From positions 1 through 64,000 of the forward strand of contig JAAOOA010000476.1 in assembly GCA_012861695.1 (NCBI GenBank): 64,000 bases of DNA, in the 5' to 3' direction. Of this stretch, positions 36,065-49,121 are shown in pieces. The translations under genes and the position numbers were made by a program. The notes below the pieces were generated by a model that worked only from the letters and a program-made list of their open reading frames with translations, made no database searches and had not been told where the DNA came from. Position 1 is the first letter of the stretch. The number at the start of each line of letters is the position of its first letter. The DNA comes from Trematomus loennbergii (lineage: Eukaryota; Chordata; Actinopteri; Perciformes; Nototheniidae).

Positions 36065-37799
36065 CTGCAGCAGAGGAGAGAGAGAGTTAAACGGAATTAC
36101 AACTTCAACTTCAGTTAAACATTAGTACTTTTATCTTTATTCATGAGCTATAAAGCACTCGGAAAGCCCACATTCACACAAAGCCTTCTTCTAAATGTGT
36201 TTGTTGTTTTTACTCTGGGTGCGTCAGCTGTGAGAAATGCCCCACTGCGCTGCGTACAAACACAGCAGACTGTAAACAGCTGGGAACACAAATAAACTGC
36301 AGTCAGTGACCTTCATTTCTGACGCTGATGTTGAGAAAATGGGGAGTTTAATCATTGAGACGAGACAAAACAACAGAAACACCTCTCTGTACGCTGCAAA
36401 GCACATTCCAGAGTCCACATGACTAAAAAAAACTGCCTATTTGTTGTTGATCCAAGCAAGAATATCAAAACACAAATACGTCTGATTTACGGACTGCAGT
36501 GAAACCATTGAAATTGTTTTTGTCATGTTACACTATTACATTACTATGAAACTATTTTTCTCGCTGTTAACGTACAATGTTGGCAGCTGCTCAGCTTCAT
36601 TGCAAGACTGTTGTTTTAGACTGCATTCGATTTAAATGGGTGTGCCGAATAAACTGAAACGGAATGCATATTAAATATTGAAAATATGGCATTTCAATGT
36701 CCGAAAACAACTAAAAGCTGTACCTATCCATTGCATATTTAAACAACTCATGTAATGCAAGTCTACAAAAAACGATAAAAACAATATATAATATTGACAC
36801 TGTTTGGACTAAAATAAGTTAAAAAGAAATGTGAAATTATAGTTTCTTACACTATAACCCTAATATCAAACTATTTCTCTTGCTATAAGCTTGAGACGGT
36901 TGCTCAGCTTCATTGCAAGACTGTTGTATTAGACTGCATTCGTTTGAACTCATTATTATTATTAAAACAAATGCATATCAAATATTGTCAGAAATCAAGT
37001 CAAACCAGCACCTTTCTAATGCATGTTTAAACTACTCATCTAATGCCAGTCTCTATAAAAAAAAGTATAAAATAATTCTAATTTAGGATGATGTGTGACA
37101 CTGTTTAAGGTTAAAATGCAGAGTCATGTTACACAACTATCAAAATACTTCTCATGCTATCAGCTTGAGATTTCTTTCTGCTGCTCAGCTCCACTTCATC
37201 TGTAAAAACCTCCTAACTGCTGTTACAGTTGACGACATGTCTCTAAACTTAAGCCAGAGGTCAAAGGTGGTTCCATAAAGATTTCCATGTGTATGTTAGG
37301 ATGACTCAGCAGTTCTCATGTCCTCAGAAGACTCCTCTCTTTTACTAGATGTCTGACAGGCTTTGGACCTCCACCTCTAACATGAGACCACACCGAGAAA
37401 CACTGAAGTTCAAGGGGGGGGGCAACGGTTTAATTTCTTAAGGTCACGAATGGCATGAGAGTTATCTGAACAAGTCTGTTAGGACCGCGGCCATCAAAGC
37501 TGAGATTAGTCGATAAGTGAGTGAGATATGCGAAGGTTTTTTAGTCTTCATGGGTTCGATGGTTTGACCTTTCCCCTGTAGACGACTGTAGTTGACTGAG
37601 GGCACATTGTTTAATTTTCCACATTTCCTCTCACATAATAAACCCATCCACTGCCTCTACACAGGATATAAGCATCATAACATACAGGGAAATGTAACTA
37701 GGTATATTTACTCAAGTACTGCACTTAATCAAAGAGATGAGGCACTTGAGTAATTTATTTTCATGCTACTTCATACCTTAACCCCACTACAATTCATAT
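36065..37799. other. Integrin intron, no exon recognised
   Basis: The sequence is AT-rich. A duplicated phrase (CAGCTTCATTGCAAGACTGTTG) occurs near 36590 and 36905, suggesting a local about 315-bp duplication. Confidence 0.5.
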
Positions 37800-38495
37800 T
37801 TAAAGTGGACCTATTATGCTATGAAAAATATATTGTAGGGCCATAGCTACACAAAACATGTCTGTGACGTTTTTTGCTTAAAATACCAAACAGATCCCCC
37901 ATTGTAGCCATGCCTCATACTGCTCAAACCCCTCTATTCCAGCCCTGTTAGAGAAACACAGATTTTGGGTCCTTAGCTTGAAAACAAAAAAAGGAGGCGG
38001 AGCTAATGCCTGATCAGAATTCTACCGGAGATAAAGTTCAATTCTGCTGTGATAAAACGCCATCCTGTTCTAAACCACATCAAGGATTATTTCTGAAACA
38101 GTATGGAGCTCAAATGCTTTTTCTCTTGCGGGTTTATCACAAGGTGAGTTCCTTTTTTTATTTCCTGCTTTTTAAACACATGTGCTCTCCACTACAGGTT
38201 AGCTCTGAGTGTTAGCGAGCTTGCTAATGTAAACAAAGACGAGATTACGTCCAAAAAACACGTCAGGCATTGTTTCTGATAGCAACTTTCTGTGGGTCAG
38301 CTGCCGATTTGACGTGATATCGGCAGCAAATCTGTATCCGCTCGTTGTACCCACGTTTTTAAAAGATTTGGGTACGGAGGAAAAGAGAGAGGGTTTTATT
38401 TTCTGACGCTGCGTGAGTTCCCCGACACACCGGGGACACATATTTATGTATAAAAGACATCAAAAAGTGCATTTTGCATGATAGGTCCCCTTTAA
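37800..38495. mobile_element. TTAA-flanked MITE, family A copy 3 (long form)
   Basis: A 696-bp element with ends TTAAAGTGGACCTATTATGC and GCATGATAGGTCCCCTTTAA. Its middle (CCTGATCAGAATTCTACC, AACCACATCAAGGATT) matches the interrupted copy at 9670-12404 rather than the 490-bp short forms. Confidence 0.8.
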
Positions 38496-39221
38496 GTTGT
38501 TTTATGATTTATTTATTTTTGCATGGTTTTGTCCTGAGTATCATCTTTTATACTACTTTATACTACTCCACTACAATGCAAAGGAAAATATTGTACATTT
38601 TTTACATTTCAGGTTAGTAGTTACTTTACATGAGTAACACCTCTAAAGCATGCATTTTATACTGTATAGTATTAGCATAACAGAGTACTAGCATAACAGA
38701 GAATAGAGAATGTATCCAGTTTAATATTAGTACTTTTACCTAAGTAAAGGATCCAAGTATTTCTTTCACCACTATAAACATACATGCGACCGATTGTCGA
38801 GTGCCCAGATAAACATTCCTGTTGTCATCTTGCAATCTACTTATTTATATAAATAGTTATCAACGCAATATACCGTATTTAATTTTGTCTTAATTTACAT
38901 TATTTTATTTCATATTCTGTTCTTGTACCTATCATATTCTATCTACAGGTATGTTGGGAAAATAGTGAATGTCCTCTTCCAATATCAGAGTAACATGATA
39001 ACAAAGGTATCCCAACTGTAGCTGTGTACATATCAGCATGTGAAGGACACTGTTCAGGAACTAGTTGTACCAAATGCTCTGTATGTGATGACTACTTCCA
39101 TCTTGAGAGGATAATAATACATGGATCCTGAGATTGAAGCTCAAGCCGGTGACGAGTGAGATTTTCTAACAATGTTTATAAAAACTGACAAGTCAAATCA
39201 AGCAATCTGATTGGTTCTTAG

Positions 39222-40010
39222 CCGTGATATAATGAGCGTATATCACGGGTAGAATTGTAGTTACTTTTCACAAGTCAGTATCCCTCCGCGTCTGAGAAAA
39301 AGCTACAACCGTTACAGCTGTTACATTACGTCCGTTTTGAAACTGACCCAAAGCTTAAGATGGAAACGGGTTAACTTCGACCTCCGGGGTGGCCTTAGTA
39401 TGGAGGAGTGGATTGAGCAGTGCCTATCTCCAGGAAAGCACCTAAACGACGACATGCAGAGCTACGTGAAGAGCAGGTAGACCAACTGGAAAAGTACCAC
39501 CATTCAAAAGCTTTCTGATGCGGGTCTTGAAACAAAGCAGAGAAATGATGACCGTTAGTGGCCACAGGTGCGAAAGCTCTCTCCAGAGCTACTGGAAGCC
39601 GAATCTCGGGGACCGGAGAAAGTGGAGCAATATTCTCGCCACGCCAAGCAACAGCCTACTCAACCTATACAAGTAACCACGTAAGCCATGCTACTGATGC
39701 TGGACAGTTTTTCAGTGGGTGCACAATAAACGGCAACATACACATTAATGTAAATAAATAGCCAAATAATGGATCAACCTCTCTGTCTAATATGTTCGCT
39801 AGCTGTTAGTGTTGTTGCATAGCAACCACCTCGCACTATGTTTCGTGCAGAAGGCAACAGAGGGACTATTTTATTTTGAACATCATTATTTACTAATAAA
39901 AACTATTTAAATTAGAGTGTGTTTTTCTTTCATATTGCCACACTTGGTAACCGTTTTATAAAAGCAATAGCTCACTTCAGGCCGTGATATATGCTCATTA
40001 TACCACGGCC
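39222..40010. mobile_element. Element bounded by inverted hairpins CCGTGATATA
   Basis: A hairpin-forming 27-mer at 39222-39248 and a 31-mer at 39980-40010 are near reverse complements of each other and each is itself palindromic (CCGTGATATA...TATATCACGG). Between them lie coding remnants (39399-39481 and 39558-39761). The exact element edges and any target duplication are not clear. Confidence 0.5.
39558..39761 (+). pseudogene. C-terminal remnant ending FFSGCTINGNIHINVNK
   Basis: This open plus frame ends with a segment I associate with the tail of fish KIAA1958-like, Crypton-type tyrosine-recombinase proteins (a GCT-x-NG-x-I-x-I-N pattern). Upstream, 39399-39481 encodes another short frame starting MEEWIEQCLSPGKH. 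No recombinase catalytic domain is present, so it is a truncated relic. The family link is from memory. Confidence 0.35.
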
Positions 40011-40175
40011 TGTCGTGAGCTATTCCTTAAATATACTTTTTGCACTAGGCTATTTTTATTTTGTATTTTATTATATATGTTGGACGGTTGGAGGAGCTCA
40101 GGTCAGAAGATTTTCATTGCCATTTCTACACTGTAGCTTTGTGCATATAACAATAAAACCTTTTGAATTGTTAAA
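40011..40175 (+). mobile_element. LINE 3' tail (Rex-type)
   Basis: It shares CATTGCCATTTCTACACTG and TGTGCATATAACAATAAAACC with the tails at 42040-42195 and 58195-58375, the usual 3' end of a fish non-LTR family. Confidence 0.5.
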
Positions 40176-40248
40176 CAGTTTTTGTCTCCATCAGGGATGT
40201 TAAGTGCTCATTTTAGTGTGTATTGATCATGCAGTCTCTGTTATGTAC

Positions 40249-40471
40249 CTCTTGGTGCCACATGCATCGGGGCAGGTGGGGCACTTCTCACAGGTGTCTC
40301 CGAACGCCCCCGGCTCGCTGCACTGACAGCGGCCGCACACACAGCTCCCTCTGCCGCTGCACATCTGCCCGTCGTCCGCGATGCAGCTGGACGTCTCCGT
40401 GGAGCAGTTACAGTTGTCCCCGATGAAGCCTGCGTGGCATTTACACTCCCCGCAGTGACATTCACCGTGAC
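40249..40471 (-). CDS. itgb5: Integrin beta-5: I-EGF 3/4 exon
   Basis: The 223-nt exon encodes the end of I-EGF3 ([20 protein letters not shown]) and I-EGF4 ([14 protein letters not shown], then [15 protein letters not shown]), with the regular CxCxxCxC spacing of integrin stalk modules. A CGCTCAG acceptor and a GTACAT donor bound it. These modules form the lower leg that straightens on activation. The gene should start beyond the right edge: PSI, hybrid, I-like and I-EGF1-2 parts are not in this window. Beta-5 is preferred over beta-3 and beta-6 from the [16 protein letters not shown] and tail signatures. Confidence 0.92.
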
Positions 40472-42039
40472 CTGAGCGAGAGAAGAGCAAAGAGGGGCAA
40501 ATAAGACACTGTTCAAACAAGGTACTCTTTTTCAGATACTTCCAAATTATCCTTAAACACTTGAATACTTGTTATAATAACACTTTGAGGGACCTGCTGG
40601 TATTTACTTATCCTCATTTGCAGACAACAATCCAGAAACTCTTTTTGAATAAGTTTAGTTTAAAAAAAAAATCACAAATGAAAAAAGAAGAAAGAATACA
40701 TAAAATATAGCAAACAAAAATGTAGGTATACGATATCAAATATATAAAATAAAATGCATTTGTGTCAAACAAGTGAGGAGGAATGTAAACGGGGTGATAA
40801 AAACAAGTCATAATTCATGTTTATGATGCTCCAGAAGAACAAATTCCCCTTTCTGGAACGCATTCTTCCAGATTTAGAGCCTGGCTGCAGGGATTCGCTC
40901 CCATTCAACGCTTCAATAAATCCTGAAAGGTGTTGAAGTCAAGCCAGTGAAGTTTGTTTCCACATCGAACTGGGAAAAGCATTTCTTTGTGTAAAAAAGA
41001 ACCTTGAAAAATGCCATTAATTGATATAGCATTACCTTTCATTTAAACTAAGGAACAAGGCCAAAACATGAAAGAACAAGCCAAAAACTAAAAGAAAGAA
41101 AAGTGAACAGAAACTTTAAATAAAGAGTGTGTGACAAAATCCTACAAACAACGAGTCCAATGAAAATACACACACACATCAAACTGCTCCTTCACACACT
41201 CATTAACGTGTTATCTGCACTGGAATAAACCCAACTGACAGGCAAGTCTTTAGGGGGGAACGCTGTGTACCACTACGTTTGTTTGGACTCTGATTTCTCT
41301 CGGTCGTATATGTGACCGCTGAGCCTCTGCAGACAAGAGCGATCTTGATGGAGGGAGGACAGCAGCTGGAATCAGGGAGGTATTACATGACGGGCTTATT
41401 TCACACTATTTGCTCCAGGACCCTCCACAAAGACTACATTCAGCAGGCTGCTATCATAGAGGGATAAGCAGCCTGCCAGCGGGTCAAATCCGAGAGTTTA
41501 CAGTCTGTATCTGGAGAAATATGCAGAGAAATAGCAGGAAGAACATCCGTACTGAGAGGCGACGGACACACAAAGGCAGCTGCTGGTCTTCAGACCCTGA
41601 AAAGACGGCTGGTGATGATCCTGCAGCGGAAAACTGATCTAACAGAAATCCCAAAAGGATCTGAGCTGTTGTAAAGAGCAGCATGTGGCTTTATTATGTA
41701 TCCTAAATCCTCCCAAATCGTGTGAAACAGATATTTCTGGATGTATTTGAACACTCTTGGACATCAACAATTAGTACATCAACCAATCTTTTTGGATGTA
41801 AAGAAAAATAAATAAGCAGCAACTTCGGTTTTGTTTGTTCAGACAGGAAAATCATGAGAGCATAAACTCATTTCAAGGCCCAAAGATAGGGGGAACATTT
41901 ATTAATTTAGACATGTCATTTTCATCAAAACAATAACAAAAGACAGAGTTTGACTTTGTGAGGTATTGCTGGAAAATGAGAGTTGTTGTCTTTAACACCG
42001 TATAGATCTTATTTGACTCCATACCTATACATATATTAC

Positions 42040-42195
42040 TTATTCCAGCATTTTATATCTGCACTATTATATTATTATACTATTGTTTCTTTTTATGTCT
42101 AATGTTGGAGGAGCCTGGGATTTAAAATGTTCACTGCCAAAAAACTACACTGAACTTTTGTGCATATGACAATAAAGTCTTTCTCTGGAATCTTT
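42040..42195 (+). mobile_element. LINE 3' tail (Rex-type)
   Basis: AACTACACTGAACTTTTGTG followed by CATATGACAATAAAGTC matches the tails at 40011-40175 and 58195-58375. Confidence 0.5.
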
Positions 42196-43135
42196 GAAGA
42201 AAAACAGAGTCTGAGATTAAACCCAGATCCTCTGAGGTCAGAGAGGGACTTCTTGAAAATGAACAGGAAACGTGAAGTTTAATCATCAATCTGGTGGTCA
42301 GGGTTGTGCAACGTACTGTCTGGACGTGCTTACATTATTCCAGTTTTTATATTAACATGTCACCATGTCTGTACTTTGAGACTGATCAAATTAATCCTTC
42401 TTGTTTGTCCGAGTCTGGAGCACCACTCCTAAAATGAGTCATGGTACCAACCCTGGGAATGTGTCCTGAAATGACACCTCAGCTCAGGCATTCAGAAGGC
42501 GGGACATTTACTATTTTATTGATAATATGAGGGGATACAAAAGTGCAAGTTCAGCTTTTTTAACATCAGCTTCAACAAGTCCTGACGAGCTGCTGTCAGA
42601 TCGTCTGTCTGCAAACACTATGTTTTTGTGAGGGATTATGCGTGTCTGAGCACATGTTTCACAGCCTTTTAGTTTGGGAAGAAGTCGACTGGTGCACTGG
42701 TTTGACTTGAAATCTGCAGGAATGATGGATAACTTTGCTAATATGAAAGGGTGTCCGTAAAAGTGACAAACAACTGTGCAGTTACTCTAAGCTCTACAGA
42801 GCGTGTTAGTGTCTTTCAGCTCACTGTTTTGATGTTGCCACCCACACAACCATACTGCATTGCTTCAGTTTCATTTCCAGATGCAGCAGCCTATTTCAGC
42901 AAAAACTCATCTCTAATAAACCCATCAACTTCCCCAAACCAAATGGGAAACGAGTAGCTGGTGAACATAGGGGAGCATTTAGCTGCTCAAGTGGCCGGAT
43001 CAGGAGGTGGTGGAGACCAAAACCGAGCAACAAGGAAACAGATTGGACCTGCATTTACCAAGTGGACAGAAAAACTATCCTAAGTGAATATTGATGTTGC
43101 TCCAAGTCTGCTGGATGTGTTAACAGACATTGGAT

Positions 43136-43475
43136 TCCTTAAACCCCCGACACTCTGGAACAAACTACCCAAATCATGCACGTCCGCAGAAATGCTTACC
43201 ATTTTTAAATCGAGACTAAAAACATATCTCTTTGCCGCTAATTGAGCTGCTCATATTCGAACTACAGTATACGCCTTTTAAACATGTATTGTATACCTGT
43301 GGTGTTTATTTTTATTATTTTATTATCTTTGCTTTGTAACGCCTGTTGTAAAATGCCATTATATAATGTGTTTTTACTGTATTTATTCATAAAAAGTATT
43401 TTAATTTGTTTTGTAAAGCACTTTGAATTGTCGCGTACAGAAAAGTGCTATATAAATCAACTTGCCTTGCCTTAA
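43136..43475 (+). mobile_element. L2-like LINE, 3' end fragment
   Basis: It encodes TLWNKLPKSCTSAEMLTIFK then SRLKTYLFAAN and a stop, the usual C-terminus of L2 ORFs. The tail TTGTAAAGCACTTTGAATTG and GTGCTATATAAAT follows. It is 5'-truncated. Confidence 0.7.
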
Positions 43476-44053
43476 ACATGTCCATGAAAAAAAAAAACGT
43501 AGCTCCGATTGGTAAAAATAAATGAATGAATGCAGGTTGAAGGGAACATAATGACAAAACCAGGTAGCATGTCACACACAAATCTGATCATATTCAGTAA
43601 ATAAATTAGTTATCTAATGTGTTTATGTGAGAAAACATGTTATTCCACTGATAAAAAAGTTCATATTTAGGGAATTCAGACAACCACAAACCTAACATCC
43701 TCTCATCTGCACGCAGCCATTTCATTCTACTAGAATAATGCTCCAAATAAGGGATTCTGACATTGTCATGCTATATAAAAGCAGTATGAGAGTGCTAGCT
43801 TATTTCTTATCCCTGCATGAGTTAAAGATGTCTCCACCTTGCCAGACTCTGTCAGGTTCGGCCTCTTTATCTGGACCCTGATAGCTTTTGGCTCACATCA
43901 CTGAATCTCTTGAGATGAGCTTCAGCATACTTGTAGCAGCACTCAGCACTACAACAGCGCATATTCAATAACCTCATGCCTCAAAACAGATGTTTGGAGC
44001 AAGTGCACAGACTCGTTGTCCCGCCATTCATTTCTGTTATTGAGCCGCTAAAG

Positions 44054-44923
44054 CAGGGGTGTCAAACTCAATTTCATCACGGGCCACATCAGCATTATGG
44101 TTGCACTCAAAGGGCCGGTTGTAACTTTATGACTATATAAACATACATATATAAATATTTAATATATATAAAATAATGTATTATATTACTTTATTGCCTC
44201 TGCATTGGATTATTATTGGATAGGGTAAAAACTTCATAAATAACTACGTCTGAAAGAAGAAGTCTAGGGCAAATAAGTGCAAGTCTCTTCAGTGAGAATG
44301 TCACACAATTCTTTAAAAAGAAAAGCCAAATTCTGAAAAAAAAGTCAAAATCAAAAAAGTGAATTTTATTTTAAAAAGTAACAATTTAAAAAAAATGTCA
44401 AATTCTAAGAAAAAGGCATAGTTTGAGAAAAAAAGTTAAATTCTGAGAAAAAGTCAAATTCTAAGAAAAAGACATATTTTGAGAAAAAAAGGCAAATTCT
44501 AAGAAAAAGGCATAGTTTGAGAAAAAAAGTTAAATTCTGAGAAAAAGTCAAATTCTAAGAAAAAGACATAGTTTGAGAAAAAAGTTAAATTCTGAGAAAA
44601 AGTCAAATTCTAAGAAAAAGACATATTTTGAGAAAAAAAGGCAAATTCTAAGAAAAAGGCATAGTTTGAGAAAAAAAGTTAAATTCTGAGAAAAAGTCAA
44701 ATTCTAAGAAAAAGACATATTTTGAGAAAAAAAGGCAAATTCTGAGAAAAAAGTCCAATTTAAGATGCATTGTGGGACATGTAGTTTATGGACATCGTGC
44801 TTCTGTAAATCGGCATGTAACTGTATAATAAAACATATTACATTCTTTCAGAGCTCTTGCGGGCCACATGAAATGAAGTCGCGGGCCGGATTTGGCCCCC
44901 GGGCCTTGAGTTTGACACCCCTG
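44054..44923. mobile_element. hAT-type MITE with internal minisatellite
   Basis: The ends CAGGGGTGTCAAACTC and its exact inverse are flanked by CGCTAAAG and CACTAAAG (7 of 8 identical). Subterminal GGGCC-rich motifs are present. About 44330-44755 is an A-rich tandem repeat built on GAGAAAAAGTCAAATTCTAA and AAGACATATTTT-type units. Confidence 0.8.
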
Positions 44924-46540
44924 CACTAAAGCATTGTTCAATTTCTTCTGGCTGTACCATGTCGGGGAGATTAAACACTGCTAGTGATAAACACAGCTGT
45001 GGAAGAGGAGGAGATATGAAACGTGTTCAGATCCTTCTGAACTGTGACCGTCCTCTTTGTTTTCCTTCCTCTTTTCACACACAACTTTTCCATGACGTTT
45101 CTCTAGACATTCAGGAGAAACACAACTTTCTGACGACAGAAAAAGCTGGTTTCTCTTTTCCTGAATACATTTTAAATCGGTTCCTGTATTTAAGAAACAT
45201 AATGAGACAAAACAGCTGATAGTTCCAGCTTTCTGTTAGCTCCACTATCAGCAATGGAGAGTGGAGGATTTTGAGGAAAAAACAAACATATTTGAGCGTT
45301 ACATAGTCTGGAAAGTGACTTTTAAAAGCACACTGGCATGGCTTTTTAAGAGCAGAATTAGATTTGTGTGCAAGGGAGGACTATATCGTGAGTGCAACAG
45401 AAGATTTTAGCATGCAAGAGAAATTGTGTGACTGCTTTTGAGTGGATCTAAAATGTTTAAGAGACATTAAAACAGATGGAGATGATCAGGAGTGCACGCT
45501 CAAATCTGATTCTGCTTTAAGTATTTTTGATTCTACTAGAATATGTTGAAATGATGTAATGTAACCCTTTAATTGACTCATACTGTCTGCCTGGATATAT
45601 CTGTATTCATCCTGTGAGATGTTGTGTGAACCTGCTGATCTCCTGAAGCCCAAAAGAGCCCCGTGAGCTCTCAGAAAATGTTGACTTTCTGTCGACTCGT
45701 CACCGTTCTCTCATCCACTGTGGCAGAAAAATAGCAAATAGAAACGGGGTCTCCTTCTCATGCTGTTCGAGGGGATTACAGATCACTTAATTCACATCTT
45801 GCATCATGATTGCTGAGCCAGATTGAAAAAAAAAAAGATAAATATATAGAGAAACATCAAGCGCTTTTGATGCATTGCCTTTTTGTTTTTTACATTACAC
45901 CACTGGCTTTTATTTTAATTCCTTTTTTAAATGCTAGGTATTGGATAGGACTGATGGATTTTACTGCAGATTGTGATAAAAAGCCACTCACAATAAATTG
46001 ATTGCAGTGAATTTCCATTATGGGTATAATCGTGAATATCCTCACATTTTAAAAGCTATCCGTCATACTATCATTCAAACCAAGCCAGCATAAGACACAG
46101 AGCAGAGACAGCCTGTTCCTAAATGCATTCCCACATTTTCTGCCTGGAGAGAGGCTGGATTTTAAAATCACATTCGAAAAGGCTTGTGTAAATATTTGGA
46201 GATTAACTGAAAAGGAAATGAGCAGTGGGGTTATTTTTAGAGGGATAGTTGTTGCACCATATCATGCAAATGTGGGCGAGAGCTCTAAAAACAAACATGG
46301 GATAAATTGAATGCTGATCTTTCAAAAAAAGCTTTCAAAACAAACAAAATGTCGCCAGAGTAAATTATATCTGACATCTGGAAGCAACAGAGCTATCAAA
46401 ATATTTTCCATCTGCAGTGACAGAGTGTACCGAGGAGCATTTGAGACATTATCCACTCTTCTGCATGCTTTGTGAGGGGGAAAACAAGTGAGACACAGAT
46501 GTGTTATCCTTCAAATGTCTACAAACCTGCTCCTATTGTT

Positions 46541-47824
46541 TTAAAGGGGCCGTTTCTGCTGATGTTCAGGTGTATATCAGTATGTAGTGTCTCTACTTTA
46601 AAGAGTCCTCTCCTGCTGATGTTCAGGTGTATATCAGTATGTAGTGTCTCTACTTTAAAGAGTCCTCTCCTGCTGATGTTCAGGTGTATATCAGTATGTA
46701 GTGTCTCTACTTTAAAGAGTCCTCTCCTGCTGATGTTCAGGTGTATATCAGTATGTAGTGTCTCTACTTTAAAGAGTCCTCTCCTGCTGATGTTCAGGTG
46801 TATATCAGTGTGTAGTGTCTCTACTTTAAAGAGTCCTCTCCTGCTGATGTTCAGGTGTATATCAGTATGTAGTGTCTCTACTTTAAAGAGTCCTCTCCTG
46901 CTGATGTTCAGGTGTATATCAGTATGTAGTGTCTCTACTTTAAAGAGTCCTCTCCTGCTGATGTTCAGGTGTATATCAGTATGTAGTGTCTCTACTTTAA
47001 AGAGTCCTTTCCTGCTGATGTTCAGGTGTATATCAGTATGTAGTGTCTCTACTTTAAAGAGTCCTCTCCTGCTGATGTTCAGGTGTATATCAGTATGTAG
47101 TGTCTCTACTTTAAAGAGTCCTCTCCTGCTGATGTTCAGGTGTATATCAGTATGTAGTGTCTCTACTTTAAAGAGTCCTCTCCTGCTGATGTTCAGGTGT
47201 ATATCAGTATGTAGTGTCTCTACTTTAAAGAGTCCTCTCCTGCTGATGTTCAGGTGTATATCAGTATGTAGTGTCTCTACTTTAAAGAGTCCTCTCCTGC
47301 TGATGTTCAGGTGTATATCAGTATGTAGTGTCTCTACTTTAAAGAGTTCTCTCCTGCTGATGTTCAGGTGTATATCAGTATGTAGTGTCTCTACTTTAAA
47401 GAGTCCTCTCCTGCTGATGTTCAGGTTCATATCAGTATGTAGTGTCTCTCCTGTGACATGTCTCCATGCTTTAATGTTCAAAAAGCTCTTTATTTTTCTC
47501 ATCCTGCCTGTGCTGCAGCACCTCTTTTCACCCTCTGTCTGAAACCAGAGCCCAGTCTGCTCTGATTGGTTAGCTGGCCGGCTCGGTTGGGATTGGTGAA
47601 CCGCTTAGAGATGTCCCGCCCCTTAGCCTATCACGTACAATGTGTTGGAGCGCTAGCCGTAAGTGTCACATGGTGATGTCATTATGTTACAGAAGTAAAC
47701 AAAGGAGTCCAATGGAGGAAACTCCCTCTAGAGGTACACAGGGATTTGATCCTACATGCACAAAAACGATATAACACAATACAGGAAAGGGAAAGCACCA
47801 AAAAGCAGAATAAGGCCTCTTTAA
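46541..47824. mobile_element. TTAA-flanked element carrying 57-bp array 2
   Basis: The element starts TTAAAGGGGCCG and ends with the inverse of TTAAAGAGGCC. From its very first base the left end is reiterated: TTAA occurs every 57 bp from 46541 to 47396, giving 16 units. Unique sequence follows (47453-47824), shared in part with 35394-35530 and, inverted, 48800-49080. Long frames on both strands are artefacts of the 57-bp period. Confidence 0.85.
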
Positions 47825-48157
47825 AAGGAACTGGGCATGATGTCTCGTTTTGTGAATTGGAGTTTTTCCAACTTGCTGTTTTTGGATTTAAACTTACAAT
47901 TGCCATTTTTCAGCAACATGCTTCTTGCTGATTTGAAACAGACGGATACACATAGATTTCGAGGGAAGATTCTTTATCTAGTCATGGATGAAACATGCTC
48001 AAAGCTGCAGACGACTTCGCTCTGAACTCAGTGACCCTCATTGAGAATGCAGCGTGAGATATCAAGTGGTAGCATGAGGAGGGTGACGATGGAGGGATGA
48101 AGAGCTCCCTCTCCTCCCCTCTGCAGCGGCGGTCAAAGAGCTGCTGTGTCCCAGAGG

Positions 48158-48229
<72 letters not shown>

Positions 48230-48323
48230 TGACTGTGTGTGACTGTGTGTGTGTGTGACTGTGTGTGTGTGTGGTGTGTGTGTGTGGTGTGTGTGTGTGT
48301 GTGTGTGTGTGTGTGGCGTGTGT
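48158..48323. repeat. Interrupted (GT)n microsatellite
   Basis: GT repeats with GACTGT and GGTGT interruptions. Confidence 0.95.
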
Positions 48324-48799
48324 AAAGAAAACGTGCCCTCTAACCTCTAACATCTCCAGTTGCAGTCTGAAGCTTTGCCCTATGTTCTGCTCTCAGCTGA
48401 TGAAAAGCCTCACTGAATATTTCAAATACTTGTGGTGCACCCACAATCGCTCTTTCGAGAATTTGTACACTTTGAGACAAAAAATCCCTGGGGAGGATGA
48501 AGAAGGCGTACAGGCTTCACTTCCTGCCTGCCAGTTTCCTGTGGGAAATCCTGCACTGCTTATTGGCAAACCTGCAATTAATACTGCTACAAAAATATGG
48601 ATTATAAAAGGTAAATATTGAACCAGAGGAGCGGTCTGTTTCAAACTGAAGGATATACAGTCCTCTGTTTCAAAATATATCAGGATATCATATTCTGAAT
48701 GTACACGGTGCATTATGTTGGGGACAATGATGCCTACTTTTGGACAGTCTTTTCTGGAAGGTTTTCATAGTTAACTCACCCCTGAAACGCCTCCATTGA

Positions 48800-49121
48800 C
48801 TCATTTGTTTACTTCCTGAACATAGTGACATCACAATGTAACACTTACGCTTCTTTTGGCTAGCGCTCCAACACAGTGTTCGTGATAGGCTAAGGGGCAG
48901 GACATCTCTAAGCGGTTGACCAATCCCAACAGAGCCGGCCAGCTAACCAATCAGAGCAGACTGGGCTCTGGTTTCAGACAGAGGGTGAAAAGAGGTGCTG
49001 CAGCACAGGCAGTATGAGAAAAATAAAGAGCTTTTTGAACATTAAAGCATGGAGACATGTCCCAGTAGAGACACTAAGTACTGATATGAACCTGAAAGTG
49101 AACAGAATGTGTCCTCTTTAA
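48800..49121. mobile_element. Inverted, truncated copy of the 57-bp-array element, single unit
   Basis: This is the reverse complement of the unique part of 46541-47824 (GGCTAGCGCTCCAACACA, TGACCAATCCCAAC). It ends with one 57-bp-like unit and GTGTCCTCTTTAA. It shows the unexpanded state of the array. Confidence 0.75.

Noticed and set aside
44330..44755. A-rich tandem tract considered as a separate satellite
   Set aside because: It lies wholly between the terminal inverted repeats of the hAT MITE at 44054-44923 and is described as part of it.
46472..47542. Open frames of 356 and 327 codons on opposite strands
   Set aside because: Same 57-bp array artefact as at 34.6 kb; the repeat unit is a transposon terminus.
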